From Imbricaverruca yamaguchii (Eukaryota > Arthropoda > Thecostraca > Neoverrucidae): 64,000 nt of DNA. Positions 36,244-46,835 of this stretch are shown here, piece after piece. Numbering within the stretch: the first letter of the stretch is position 1; each line of letters starts with the position of its first letter. The stretch covers positions 124,001 through 188,000 of the forward strand of contig JAOTOL010001457.1 of assembly GCA_034440575.1 (NCBI GenBank), written 5' to 3'. The notes beneath the pieces are model-generated. The model saw only the letters and a list, made by a program, of their open reading frames with translations. It was not told the DNA's origin and made no database searches. The position numbers and the translations under genes were made by a program.

Positions 36244-37080
36244 ATTTCAGGTCGCACGACGCGAATAAAGAAATCATATTTTGAAAGGAAAATATTTTCT
36301 TTAGTTAAAAATAGAACACATTTAATTAAAAAGATGTATGGTATTGCATGGTAATTTTCCATTCCAACCGCAAATTAAGCTGTTATTAAAGTTGCTTCGG
36401 AGCTGGTCTGGCATAGAAATTGCTGTTACCCCTGCAATATTGCATGCATGACAGAAGTTGGTTCACATGGCGTTAGCGACGCAGCCAATTCATTTCGACT
36501 GAAAATGCCGAATAACGGTGTGCGAACATGGGCAAAGCCACGGTGGGCAATGAACGGGGATGCTTCCCCAATCTTGCCAAGTTCCGGGTTAAGCCTTTGA
36601 CAATGCATGATAATCGAACCGAAATCCTCATGCGGGCATCTAAAATCCGTCTTAGCGCTTACGGGTTCCACAAAGTTGTTGCCGAATCTAAATCGCGCTT
36701 TCATGGTACGAAATGCGTGATTTTTTAACTTTGTGCCGGCACTCCAGAAAGTTCAGGATTGTCACCGAAATATTTTAGCAAACGTCTGCTCCTGTCAAAA
36801 CAATGCTTGTCGCAGTCCTGGTGGCGTGTGTTCGCCGTGTATAGTAAAAGGCGTGGAGCCGAGCTTAGAACTGGCATCGCTCTGACTCCAGCTCGGGTCC
36901 AGTCATTTGACTGTTCGGCAGCATGCACAATTGTTGGTTTTGTCACTTTGATAATCATGTACTGTTATTATATGCACACCTCGAGGAGCAGGGACTAATG
37001 TTGGTCGGCGTGTACTGGTGGGAGGGGAAAGGGCAACCGTTAGTTTTTAGCTCAATATTTGCAATGCACTGCCGTAGTGC
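36244..37080. other. Non-coding stretch, no gene recognised
   Basis: A 92-aa minus-strand frame (36426-36704) and a 66-aa plus frame overlap; neither has a recognisable domain. Confidence 0.4.
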
Positions 37081-37089
37081 CACAAATGA

Positions 37090-37470
37090 TTAAATTCAGG
37101 GGATCCTGTCTCCTGTCCCACCCCCGATTTTCCGCCGCCCGTGTCAGGAAGGGACTGTGGGCCTGGACACTGTCATAAGCGGTGACGTGTTCCGTATTTC
37201 CTATGCCTGGCTGATTAGAAGAAGTGCCCAACCATAAATTTAAGGTGGCAGAACCCCAGCCTTGCAGAATATCTGAATATTGAATATTGCAGAATATTTC
37301 CCTTCTTTTTTTAAAAAGATCTTCCCCATGTGAACAGTGTCTTAATTCACTGTCGCTTATTAGAAGGAGTTCCCACGACGCGCACAAAAAGCTGCCGGCC
37401 TCCAGGCTCGAACCGGCTACCTCCGAGTCGGCAAACCGACGCGCTACCAACTGCGCTACCAACACCGGGT
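37090..37470 (-). repeat. tRNA-derived SINE, third family
   Basis: Read on the minus strand from about 37469, the head has box A 'TAGCGCAGTTGG' (37447-37458) and box B 'GGTTCGAGCC' (37405-37414), both close to consensus. A body with 'TTCTAATAAGCGACAGTG' follows. The overlapping 162-aa minus-strand frame (…LVAQLVARRFADSEVAGSS…) is the usual translation of a tRNA-like SINE head, not a gene. The 3' end is a guess. Confidence 0.7.
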
Positions 37471-37829
37471 CGCTCGGCCCGCTTAAGTTAAATAGTGCCG
37501 ATGGATATGACATGGGTTTAAATAACACCATTTTATACAATAACTAACACATTCGTGTGAAAGTCTCCCATGATTATCGAAATACCATGAAAGAAGCTTT
37601 CAGATGACGTATAATTTGCACCACTCACGTATACTTGTTAGCCAGGAACATACGCGGAAAAGTACCATTTCTTGCTGTCGTGATAACGTGCTGAGCCCAA
37701 ATCAGCGCCCAGATGACGTCCCCGGCTGCCAATGAACATTGACAGGGGCCGCTGGGCAGCAGCCGTCGGCGCTTGACGTGCATCGAGCCATGCGAGAACC
37801 TCAATAATTCCGGACAGCTTCATGTCAAA

Positions 37830-38560
37830 ATGTAAAAAATGACAGGGTTAGATATGTATAGAAGTAGTCGAGTATGACATCAGAAGGCAGCTGATTCTAT
37901 GGCGGTTTATTTGTGACCATTGTAAATTAATTTGCTAATGTAAAACATCCTATATACAAATAAAAGTAATGCAATGTGATAATTGGAGACAGAAATCGTG
38001 GTGTTGATTGCAAAAATGACAGATTTAAATATATATAAAAGTTGTCGAACATGGCATCAGAAGATAGCTGATTCTATGCCAGTTTATTTGAGACCATTGG
38101 AAATTAATTCGCTAATGTAGAACATCCGATATTCAATTTGAAGGAATAGAATGTGATAATTTCCGACAGAAATCTTCGAATTGAGTACAAAAATGGCAGG
38201 GTTATCTATGTATAAAACGAGTTGAACATGGCATCAAAAGACAGCTGATTTTATGCCTGGTTATTTGGGGCTAATTGTTTCGGTAATGTATAACATCTGA
38301 TATATAATTTCATGTAGTACGTTGTGATAATTTGGAACACAAATTCTGGAATTGAGTGCAAAAGTGACAGGGTGAAACCTTCATGGAAGTTATTGAAGAT
38401 GATATAAAAATGTAACACGTTCGATTTTCGTTTCGTTAAGAACATTGGAAATTGTCAGCACATCACACAGAAGATGTATGGCGCGCTTTTACCACAAGAT
38501 GTTGGGTGACCAATTGCGTTCATTTCAATTTAACGGCAAGGGGACAGGGTGAAATGATTT
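37830..38560. repeat. Diverged ~175-bp tandem repeat, about 4 copies
   Basis: Landmarks 'AAATGACAGGGTTA', 'GACATCAGAAGGCAGCTGAT', 'GTAATGTA-AACATC' and 'TGTGATAATT-GGA' recur with a period of roughly 170-177 bp (starts near 37838, 38013, 38190 and 38360, with a weaker one near 38535). The copies are diverged, so this is an old satellite fragment of about nucleosomal repeat length. Confidence 0.75.
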
Positions 38561-38744
38561 GATAATAAAATGAACTACACATCATAAGAGAGCGTGTTTT
38601 AATGTTGTTCACATTTCATCACTGGAAATCACCTGCACCTTCTCTAGAAACTAGAACATAGCATGAATCAGACCAAGCCCACTCTGGTGGTGTTCTTTCA
38701 CAAACCCACCACCAGAGACCCCACCGGTATTATGTCCGCTCATG

Positions 38745-39129
38745 ACGCCTAACGGAATGCGCCGAACGTTAAGCTTAGTTGCAATCATTTTATTGAGGAA
38801 CGAAATTGCTTCGGGATTTGAAGAAAAAATGCTGTATTTGATCCATGGACGAATTTGTAATTGTTTGTTGCGATATCAAGAAAACAGATCACGAATCTTA
38901 AAAAGTAGCAGGACTGCCTGGTCATATCAGTTGCGGTCACTTTGTTGGAAAATTCGGTTCCGGATTTGGACTCCCAAAACAATGTAGTCATTGATCGATT
39001 CATCAATTTGTAATTGCTTGCCGGAATATCCAGAAAACGGGCCACGAATCTCAAAAGGTCGGAGTATTGCGATACAATGTCATGAATTCGGCAAACGTTG
39101 AGCATAATTCCGATCACCTTGCTGAAAAA
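38745..39129. repeat. Diverged ~150-175-bp tandem repeat left of module B
   Basis: 'CGAACGTTAAGC', 'TTCGGGATTTG', 'TTGATCCATGGACGAATTTG' and 'CACGAATCT-AAAAAG' recur two to three times between 38760 and 39130. A further copy ('AAGCATAATTCCGATCACCTTG', then 'TTCGGGATTTGGGCCCCCAA') lies beyond the right end of module B at 46372-46520, so the array brackets the module. Confidence 0.65.
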
Positions 39130-39800
39130 TTCGCTTCGCTGGTTTCACCATTGTGACCGTGCGCAATTAGCACGTCACAACTCACATGCCTCTAAGGTCA
39201 GTACTTTTGCACAGAACAGCGTGTAGTGCAAAATTGGGAAATCGTAGCCAAGGCATGTATCGCATAATAAGCATCGAATTGTATACGACTTGCGCTCGCC
39301 TTCTGTTTTTTTTGTGTGTATAATTTGTTCTTACTTTTTTTTCTCTTTTTTTTTTTTTTTTTTAAATTCCCCTACCCATTAATAGGTAGGCAGGAGTGCC
39401 CTTCCATACCCGTGCGACCTAATTACGTTAAATTCCAAGGGTGAGAGGTAGGTCATGGTAAGCAAATCAAGGCAGGTCACACCACTCCCCGCTCCTGTTT
39501 CTTGCTGGACAGATCCCGCCACCAGATATTAGTAAAAGATGTTCCTGAAGCCCTCTCAGACAATTAGCAATGCTAGTAACGTCTTCGAGGGCTCCACGAA
39601 AATAACTGCTATAGGTGTTAATGGGGAAATAATACAAAATCATAACCTTGCACATGCATTTCCTAAACTACTACAACACTAAGGAGAAAGGACGACCAAG
39701 TATGAAGAGGAAGAAAGAAAAGAAAACATGATTCTTAAACGAAAATGTCCAAATGATACCAGATCACCATGCATAGCACATTACCATTACCAACATATTA

Positions 39801-41261
39801 TTAAAAAAGTTCATATTTTCTAATAATGTATTGTCTGATGTGTTTCTTCAAGATAATTTTACTCCTAGGTACATCATCAATCCTGTGGAAGTGAGAGCAG
39901 ATTATTTTATTCCAGGCTTTTGGTGAAATAAAGGGTAATGAAAACATTCTATAATTGATATCAGAAAAGGGTATTTGAAAATGTTGTTTAACTCTGAGGC
40001 CACCTTGTTCATAAAGTTGAAACATATTAGAAAGAGGTGCTGGTAATGATTGATTTAGAAAACCTAGCATGATGTAAATACATTGCTCATCAACTATGTC
40101 CAGAAACTTTAGAACTCTATGTTTAATAAACAATTCATTTGTATGGTATAAGTACGGTTTCTTATCAACAATCCTAATAACACGCTTCTGCAACTTAATA
40201 ATTTTATCAAGCTTAGAGTGATACGTACTTCCCCAGACAACAGCACAATAATTTAAATATGGCAATATTAGAGAATTATACAGAAGAAGCAATTCACAAG
40301 TTGATAAAAAGTACCTAGACTTGCCTATAATTCCAATATTCCTGCTAAGTTTTGAAGAGATGGCATTTATATGGCTTTTCCATGTCATGTCTTCATCAAT
40401 AAATACACCTAAATATTTTATACAGCTATGCCTTCTAATATTGGAAGTAGTTATTTTGACATGAAGGTCATCACATGGTTTCCTGGAAAAAATTTGATAT
40501 CCAGTCTTCTCAGCATTAATAGGTAATCTGTTGGTATGAAACCACGTAATTATTTTGGGTATTACCTCATTTACTTTACTTTGTAATTCAGAATGATCAT
40601 TAGCTGTAATAGTTACGGCAGTGTCATCTGCAAATAGGTAAAAGCTAGCCAAATTGGAAACATTGCAGAGATCGTTAATGTATAAAGTAAATAGCAGAGG
40701 TCCAAGAATCGAACCTTGAGGAACACCTTTTGTGATATGTAATGGTTGGGAGATGATGTCATGTATCTTGGTTCTTTGAGATCTATTTGATAAGTATGAG
40801 GCTAACAGTTTATATATATTTCCTCTAAAGCCAATAAAGTCAATAAAAGTCAATTTTTGTAACAAAATGCTGATGCTGACGGTGTCAAAAGCTTTTTTTA
40901 AATCAAGATACAGAGTACAAACTAATTTATTATTTACAAGGGATTTGGTTACTTCGTTATGCATCAGAGCAATTGGCATGTATGCGCTGTGTTTTTTTCT
41001 GAAGCCGAATTGCAATGGGTGCATGATATTATTTTCATTTAGAAATGATGATACCCAAAAATGTATTAATTTTTCCAGTACTTTCGAAAATATTGGTAGC
41101 AAAGAGATTGGCCTATAATTAGTAAATTTATTATTTTTCCCTGCTTTATATACAGGAATTATAACTGCAGATTTTAATCTATCAGGGAATATTGCAGTGT
41201 TCAGACAAAGATTAAAGAAATATGTTAGATGTTGTAAAATACTTCTATATGTTCCAATCAA
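39801..41261 (-). CDS. LINE reverse transcriptase domain
   Basis: The frame of 486 codons contains FTNYRPISLLPIFSKVLEK, TLYLDLKKAFDTV, KGVPQGSILGPLLFTLYIND and the catalytic FYLFADDTAVTI, followed by a thumb with FSRKPCDD and IKYLGVFIDEDMTW. The C-terminus has SPKAWNKI and a basic end (KHIRQYIIRKYELF). It copies the LINE RNA at the nicked target. The arrangement and the PQGS-x-LGPLLF-x-YIND motif fit the CR1/L2/Daphne/Crack group, but the precise clade needs a tree. There is no natural ATG at its start because the frame is entered by frameshift. Confidence 0.9.
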   Translation of the reverse strand: MIGTYRSILQHLTYFFNLCLNTAIFPDRLKSAVIIPVYKAGKNNKFTNYRPISLLPIFSKVLEKLIHFWVSSFLNENNIMHPLQFGFRKKHSAYMPIALMHNEVTKSLVNNKLVCTLYLDLKKAFDTVSISILLQKLTFIDFIGFRGNIYKLLASYLSNRSQRTKIHDIISQPLHITKGVPQGSILGPLLFTLYINDLCNVSNLASFYLFADDTAVTITANDHSELQSKVNEVIPKIITWFHTNRLPINAEKTGYQIFSRKPCDDLHVKITTSNIRRHSCIKYLGVFIDEDMTWKSHINAISSKLSRNIGIIGKSRYFLSTCELLLLYNSLILPYLNYCAVVWGSTYHSKLDKIIKLQKRVIRIVDKKPYLYHTNELFIKHRVLKFLDIVDEQCIYIMLGFLNQSLPAPLSNMFQLYEQGGLRVKQHFQIPFSDINYRMFSLPFISPKAWNKIICSHFHRIDDVPRSKIILKKHIRQYIIRKYELF

Positions 41262-41560
41262 AATTTTTTACTAATTTTATCCATACCTCCACCAACAGGG
41301 TTTAAAGTCTTAATAATGTCTTCAATCTGAGCATCATTAACAGAAGGAATATTGTTAATGCTTGCATAATTAGGCTGTGTAAGATAATTTAATGGACTGA
41401 TGTGTGTCACAGGTATTTTCGTTTCCAACTCACTACCTATCGTTGAAAAAAAATGTATTAAATTTATCAGGTATTTGTTCATTTTCACAGGTAGTCCCAG
41501 AGTTATCAGCAAAACACATTGGAGGAACTGTTTGCAATTCATTCTTGTTGATAATTTCAT
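41258..41560 (-). CDS. LINE linker segment between endonuclease and RT, frameshifted
   Basis: About 60 codons after the first frameshift read HFFSTIGSELETKIP, NNIPSVNDAQIEDIIKTL and NPVGGGMDKIS, the usual segment in front of the RT (…NK-x-GGD-IS…). It ends in KKF-stop at an A/T homopolymer, where a second frameshift leads into the RT frame. The N-terminal part upstream of about 41440 is out of frame and not coding. Confidence 0.8.
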   Translation of the reverse strand: MKLSTRMNCKQFLQCVLLITLGLPVKMNKYLINLIHFFSTIGSELETKIPVTHISPLNYLTQPNYASINNIPSVNDAQIEDIIKTLNPVGGGMDKISKKF

Positions 41561-42788
41561 TCAAATACTTCCATGTTTTTTTGCCATCACCTTTGCTATC
41601 CTGAAATGCCCTCTTGTAATATAATCGTTTCGCATCCCTAAGCACATTGCAAAGCATGTTCCTATACATTTTGTATTTATTTTCATTCAGTAAAATTTTA
41701 TTCCTAATATATTTTGCATATAGTTTATTTTTTATATTTATTGAACACAGAAGTCCAGGGGTTACCCATGGTTTAATTGGATTCTTTCTTCTACTGGGTG
41801 TAAAAGTTTTAGATAATTTTTGTATACCTGTTTCATAAGCTTTAATAAGTTTGTTGCATGCTTGATTAGCATCAGTCTCATCTTGAAAGGCTTCCAATGT
41901 ACTAATGAGGTGATCATTTAATTCACTTATTTTATTCTTATCAAAGACTGTCACTGAATGTCTTGTTATAGTTGTGCTTTGAATTAATGACAGATTAAGA
42001 AAAACTGGAAAATGATCCGATAAATCATGAAGTAGAATTCCTGAATTGTTCACGACATTAACATCATTTATAAATATATTATCCAAAAGGGCATCAGAAT
42101 TATTAGAAATCCGGGTTGCTTTCGAGATGGTTGGGAAAAATCCATAGGAATTTAGCATATTCATAAAACTAAGTGTGAGTTTATCAGAGTGATATTTCAA
42201 AAGATTGTAATTGAAGTCCCCTGCTATGACACATGTACACTTAGTGTTTTCCAATGAATCAAGTATTTTTTCCAAGTAGTCCATAAATAAAGTATGGCTC
42301 AGGTTTGGATGTCTATATATTTCCCCCACTAGGAATCTCTTTGCTGTTGCACCCAACTTCATTTTGATTTCCAGAAAACTTGTCTCAAAATGATCACTCT
42401 CCAGGTCTTTTCTTTCCCTAGCCTCATATCTATTACTTACATATATTGCTGTACCTCCACCTTCACCTCCTTTTCTACCAGATGCAAAAAGATTATAATT
42501 TTTTAGACTAAAGTATTGCTCTAAATCTTTCTTCAACCATGTCTCTGACACACAAATAACTGACCAATCAACTTCAAAATTTGTTAGAAGAGTAATAACA
42601 TCATCAAATTTATTCTTGAGGGACCTTGCATTGATATGAAGTACTGAGAACCCAACATTCAAGTTAAGTGGTTGAGGTAATGAATAATATTTACACTGTG
42701 ACAGTATATGTTCATGAGGAGGGTATTTATCACTCAAATCATTCCCTATCAACTCCAATGTAGCTCCTTCAAGTTTTAGCCCACTCAT
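41433..42788 (-). CDS. LINE apurinic-type endonuclease domain
   Basis: This 451-aa frame starts at an ATG after a short 5' leader. Motifs in order are FSVLHINARSLKNKFDD (N-terminal Asn motif, about residue 47), VSETWL (catalytic Glu, about 80), YRHPN, CVIAGDFNYNLL (about 190) and LSDHFPVFLNL (catalytic Asp-His, about 260). These form the exonuclease/endonuclease fold that nicks target DNA for target-primed reverse transcription. After the domain is a basic linker with KPWVTPGL. The frame is broken at an 8-T run (FNTFFF), after which coding resumes one frame over at 41433-41560. Confidence 0.9.
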   Translation of the reverse strand: MSGLKLEGATLELIGNDLSDKYPPHEHILSQCKYYSLPQPLNLNVGFSVLHINARSLKNKFDDVITLLTNFEVDWSVICVSETWLKKDLEQYFSLKNYNLFASGRKGGEGGGTAIYVSNRYEARERKDLESDHFETSFLEIKMKLGATAKRFLVGEIYRHPNLSHTLFMDYLEKILDSLENTKCTCVIAGDFNYNLLKYHSDKLTLSFMNMLNSYGFFPTISKATRISNNSDALLDNIFINDVNVVNNSGILLHDLSDHFPVFLNLSLIQSTTITRHSVTVFDKNKISELNDHLISTLEAFQDETDANQACNKLIKAYETGIQKLSKTFTPSRRKNPIKPWVTPGLLCSINIKNKLYAKYIRNKILLNENKYKMYRNMLCNVLRDAKRLYYKRAFQDSKGDGKKTWKYLNEIINKNELQTVPPMCFADNSGTTCENEQIPDKFNTFFFNDR

Positions 42789-45037
42789 TAATCAGGGAAT
42801 GAGCCAACTGGAAATGGTGATTTGTTCTGGAAATGGAAAACTTGGAATAATAATTGTGCATGAACAATGAACTGGAACACAAAATGGACAATGAGTGATT
42901 GGAAAGTAAAATGGAAAAAGGAAATTAGAGGTAAAGCTCACACCATTAAGAATCATAGTTAGACAAACAAATCTAGATAGTTTTATGCTTAAATAAGATG
43001 ATAGAGGAGCAAGGATTCTATTGCAAGTGAAAGGAACACTTGCCAGGACCATGTGTGGGAAGTTGTCAACTATCCCCGCAGCAGTAAACTTCAGGAACAC
43101 CGGTTGTCCACGACACCCCTCCCTCCCTAGGCAGCAATTTACAATTTAATGACAATAACATCTCCAAGCAGCATGCTCTCTCATATGTCAACATAATGGC
43201 AGATTAATACATGTTCAATGTTCAAAATAAAAAATAAAAAATAAAAAATATCAGATTGAAATGATTATAAGCAAGTCAGCAAACTAGCTGCCTTCTGTTG
43301 TATTAACTTGCCAAGAACATCAACATGATGATTATAACATATTCAGAAAGAATAATCATTAACTAATTGCATTGCATGTTAGTCAAAGGTCATTGCAATA
43401 TTGTTCATTCAAGCTGTGATTTTACAATAAACATTTACCTTCAGTTAATTTTATATGAAACTTTTATCATGTTAAGGTTCCAATTACTAGTCTTCCGGTT
43501 GATCAAGGGACCAGGGAGCAGCATTGCCATGGTTTTTTATGGCCAATCATCTTTCATAACATATGGTACAGATAGATAGTTGTAATACATGCATGCTATT
43601 GCAGTCTCATACAATCCCAGCCTCAAGTTATTACAAGCTTCACATGATATGATCAAATTCATCAAGTTGATGATTGCTTTGAAATTAAAAAGTGCACAAG
43701 TGTATAAGTGTACTTGAACATAGTGAGCGTTTCACTGGCTGTAGAAAGGTGCAAGATAAAATAAATATGTTGCGAAATATAAGAACCGTGAAGTCTGAAA
43801 GATGCCTCGACTTACAATTTCATTTTGCTGTATCGTCTCTTTCAACATTTCCATTATTTTCTTTCCGAGCGATTTCTTTCATACGTTGCAATACATTTAT
43901 CGCCATATTCCGCGCGAAAATAGCCAATTAGTGTTCGAGATATGAAGCGAGAGAAGATCACTATGAACCCTTTGCAGGTAGTTCATGGCACAGCGCAACA
44001 CTGGGGTATTAGGTTTAACTTAACATATTCACAATATTTACTAAGCACAGGATATATGCCAAAAACTGATATAGAAAATAATTATATTGTAGGTAAAGAA
44101 TGACGTTTGCAATCATGCATCGCATTTATGCACCATAATTTGTTCGCCTGGAACCGCCTTTGCCGCTTCATATAGTTCATAAAAAACAATCCAAGCAGAC
44201 TAAGCGTATGACCTTCACTGTCATGTAGTGGATGGATAATTTCAGCCAATAGAATTTCGACGCTGAATGGCTTGTGCGAGTGGCTTGTTGGGTGCCACGT
44301 GACGAACTAAATTGGGAGATTGTAATGCTGCTTACAATTACAAAACATCGCATCATTTACCCATGACGATGTTTTCACGGTGCCCATAAATGCCAGACCT
44401 GATGCTGTATATAGTGTTATGAAACAACAGGCGACCAACCTCGCATCTTGCAAACTAACACATAATATCAAATATTTCACCTCAATGTCACAAATTTGTA
44501 CAAGTTTCACGTATGCGACCTAATGCTATTACAACACCACAGTCCATGTTTGCTGTGCAAGTACCCAATGGAACTGCTTCGGTTGGACTTGCAGTCTCGT
44601 AGTGGTCGTAATTGATGGGCTGATCTAGGGTGGAAAGTCATTGATCTAGCATATAATGGCCATGCATAATATATGATTGCCCAAATAATGCAATTTGGCA
44701 GGTTAAGTTGAAACGCCACGACATAGCGAAATCCAAGTCGGATGCGTCTTGCATCACCGCACATAAATGCCAGTGGCGTTGTTTGAAAACCCCTCTGTAT
44801 CGTATATCAAGGTGTACTTTTAAGTGAGGGTTCTTGATACTTACGTAATCTTATGTTAAACGTTGTCGCGGAACTTCCATGTTAAAATCGTCCGACATGT
44901 GCACTGTATATTGAAAATTGGTGGGCACCAGGTGGATACCGCCGTCGAACGCCACGCACCACGTTGTAGCCGGGGAGTTATTTACCTCTACATGAATCCA
45001 CCCGACGTTTGCCGATTTTAGTAATGTAATCTTCGAT

Positions 45038-45648
45038 AACCCTCTGTCTGCCGCAGCAGCCACACCACATGCCACACTAACGCGTGTACCGTCTGAGGCC
45101 CTTCTGCCTGCCGCAGCAGCCACACCACATGCCACACTAACGCGTGTACCGTTTGAGGCCCCTCTGCCTGCCGCAGCAGCCATACCACATGCCATACTAA
45201 CGCGTGTACCGTGAGACCCCTCTGCCTGCCGCAGCAGCAACACCACATGCCACACTAACGCGTGTACCGCCTGAGGACCCTCTGCCTGCCGCATCAGCCA
45301 CACCACATGCCACACTAACGCGTGTACCGTCTGAGGCCCCTCTGCCTGCCGCAGCAGCCACACCACATGCCAGACTAACGCGTGTACCGTCTGAGGCCCC
45401 TCTGCCTGCCGCAGCAGCCACACCACATGCCACACTAACGCGTGTACCGTCTGAGGCCCCTCTGCCTGCCGCAGCAGCCATACCACATGCCATACTAACG
45501 CGTGTACCGTCTGAGGCCCCTCTGCCTGCCGCAGCAGCCACACCACATGCCAGACTAACGCGTGTACCGTCTGAGGCCCCTCTGCCTGCCGCAGCAGCCA
45601 CACCACATGCCACACTAACGCGTGTACCGTCTGAGGCCCCTCGGCCCA
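45038..45648. repeat. 60-bp minisatellite inside module B, about 10 units
   Basis: Same unit as 17788-18940. One unit has lost 4 bp (about 45210), and variants with 'CATACCACATGCCATACTAA' occur twice, showing higher-order copying of unit types. Confidence 0.95.
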
Positions 45649-46152
45649 CACCATAGACGCCGCCTGTAGCACGCATCACCAACGACCCAGGTGCGAGCTG
45701 ACAGCCCAAATAACGACACTCCAAATGGTATGGGACTCCGACTGATCTCGATGGGGCCAGTCAGATTCTGCTCGGACGCAGAGTGCAATTAAATGAAACA
45801 TCATTGCTAAATTATTTCCTCACGCAACCTTTCCAAATCGCTGTATACACATCGAGAGATATTTTAAATTGAGATGGTTATAAAACTGGTTCCTACAGAA
45901 CCGGCTATGCTCCAGTTTCTGCAAACAATCCTTCAGTGGTCCCACCACGGGCTTCAGAACGACCTCAAGTCCTGTGCTGATCATGCGATCCAAGGTGGTG
46001 GGGATGGCATTGACGGTGCCACGACGGTGGGTGTGACGCCTGTGGATGCACGGTACCATGCACGGAATTCGTAGATGCATAGGTGTGGATTTCTGAAAAA
46101 TATTTGGGGCAAAATACATGAAGCCAATGGGCAGGCCAAAATAGATAAGGGG

Positions 46153-46365
46153 CTTGTTGGGTGTCACGTGACGAACTAAATTGGCAGGTTGTAATGTTGC
46201 TAACAATTACAAAATATCGCATTTTTACCCATGACGATGTTCCACGGTGCCAATAACTGCCAGACCTGATGATGTATATAGTGTTATGAAACAGCAGGCG
46301 ACCAACCTGGCATCTGATAAACTAACACATAATATCAAATATTTCACCTGAACACTATATACAGC
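46153..46365. repeat. Partial third copy of the module A/B interior
   Basis: 'CTTGTTGGGTGTCACGTGAC' through 'GCGACCAACCTGGCATCTG' repeats 17030-17200 and 44285-44460 with point changes. It directly abuts the right end of module B. Confidence 0.8.
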
Positions 46366-46574
46366 ATCGGCGAAGGCTAAGCATAATTCCGATCACCTTG
46401 CCAAAAAAATTAGCTTCGGGATTTGGGCCCCCAAAATAATTCCGTTGTTGATCCATCCACGAATTTCCAATTCTTTGTCGTATTATCAACATAACAGACG
46501 ATAAATGTCCACAAATCGAAGAACTACACTGTAATGTAACTTTGGCGTTGGGACCGTTAAAATTTATGGTATGT

Positions 46575-46835
46575 TCCGCATCCCGACATATGAATGACGG
46601 CAGATCGGGGACGAGCCGAGGGCCGCGGGCGTCGCCGCCGCGCTGGCCGCTCGCCGTCTATGATGAAAAAGGTGCTAACAGACAAAGCGCAAGGTAACAA
46701 TATACGCAATATATCACTGTAGGTGGCAATGCAATTTACGTCTGAAGGCAAGCTAACTTTCATAAATGCACCAGGCATCATATTATATGGAGACAGAGTC
46801 TCATATATTGTAACTATATTCTTCCCGCACACACT
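46575..46835 (-). repeat. Dispersed repeat family R3, copy 2 (inverted)
   Basis: Inverted counterpart of 31390-31622: 'CTATGATGAAAAAGGTGC', 'ACGCAATATATCACTGTAGG', 'CTGAAGGCAAGCTAACTTTC' and 'GTCTCATATATTGTAACTAT'. Confidence 0.8.

Larger units (their letters stand above)
39337..43710 (-). mobile_element. CR1-group LINE inserted in module B, about 4.4 kb
   Basis: Comparison with the uninterrupted module A gives exact edges. A 5-bp duplication TACTT flanks the insert (39332-39336 and 43711-43715). The left end carries a long T-run, which is the poly(A)-like 3' tail on the minus strand. From 5' to 3' on the minus strand there is about 920 bp without a recognised ORF1, then an endonuclease frame (42788-41433), a short linker frame (41560-41258), a reverse transcriptase frame (41261-39801) and a 3' tail. 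Two frameshifts break the coding region, both at homopolymers, so they could be real decay or sequence errors. Insertion followed the duplication that made modules A and B, or affected only copy B. Confidence 0.92.
39130..46152. repeat. Module B: second copy of module A, split by a LINE
   Basis: 39130-39336 and 43711-46152 together align with module A (16268-19372) in the same orientation. The split lies inside 'TTGTTCTTACTTGAACATAG', which is intact in module A at about 16461-16480. Module B has fewer 60-bp units and keeps a 74-bp stretch near 45985-46058 that A lacks. A piece of that stretch recurs at 50644-50698. Confidence 0.85.

Noticed and set aside
37052..37540. 162-aa minus-strand protein
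   Set aside because: The LVAQLVARRFADSEVAGSS part is the standard translation of a tRNA-like SINE head.
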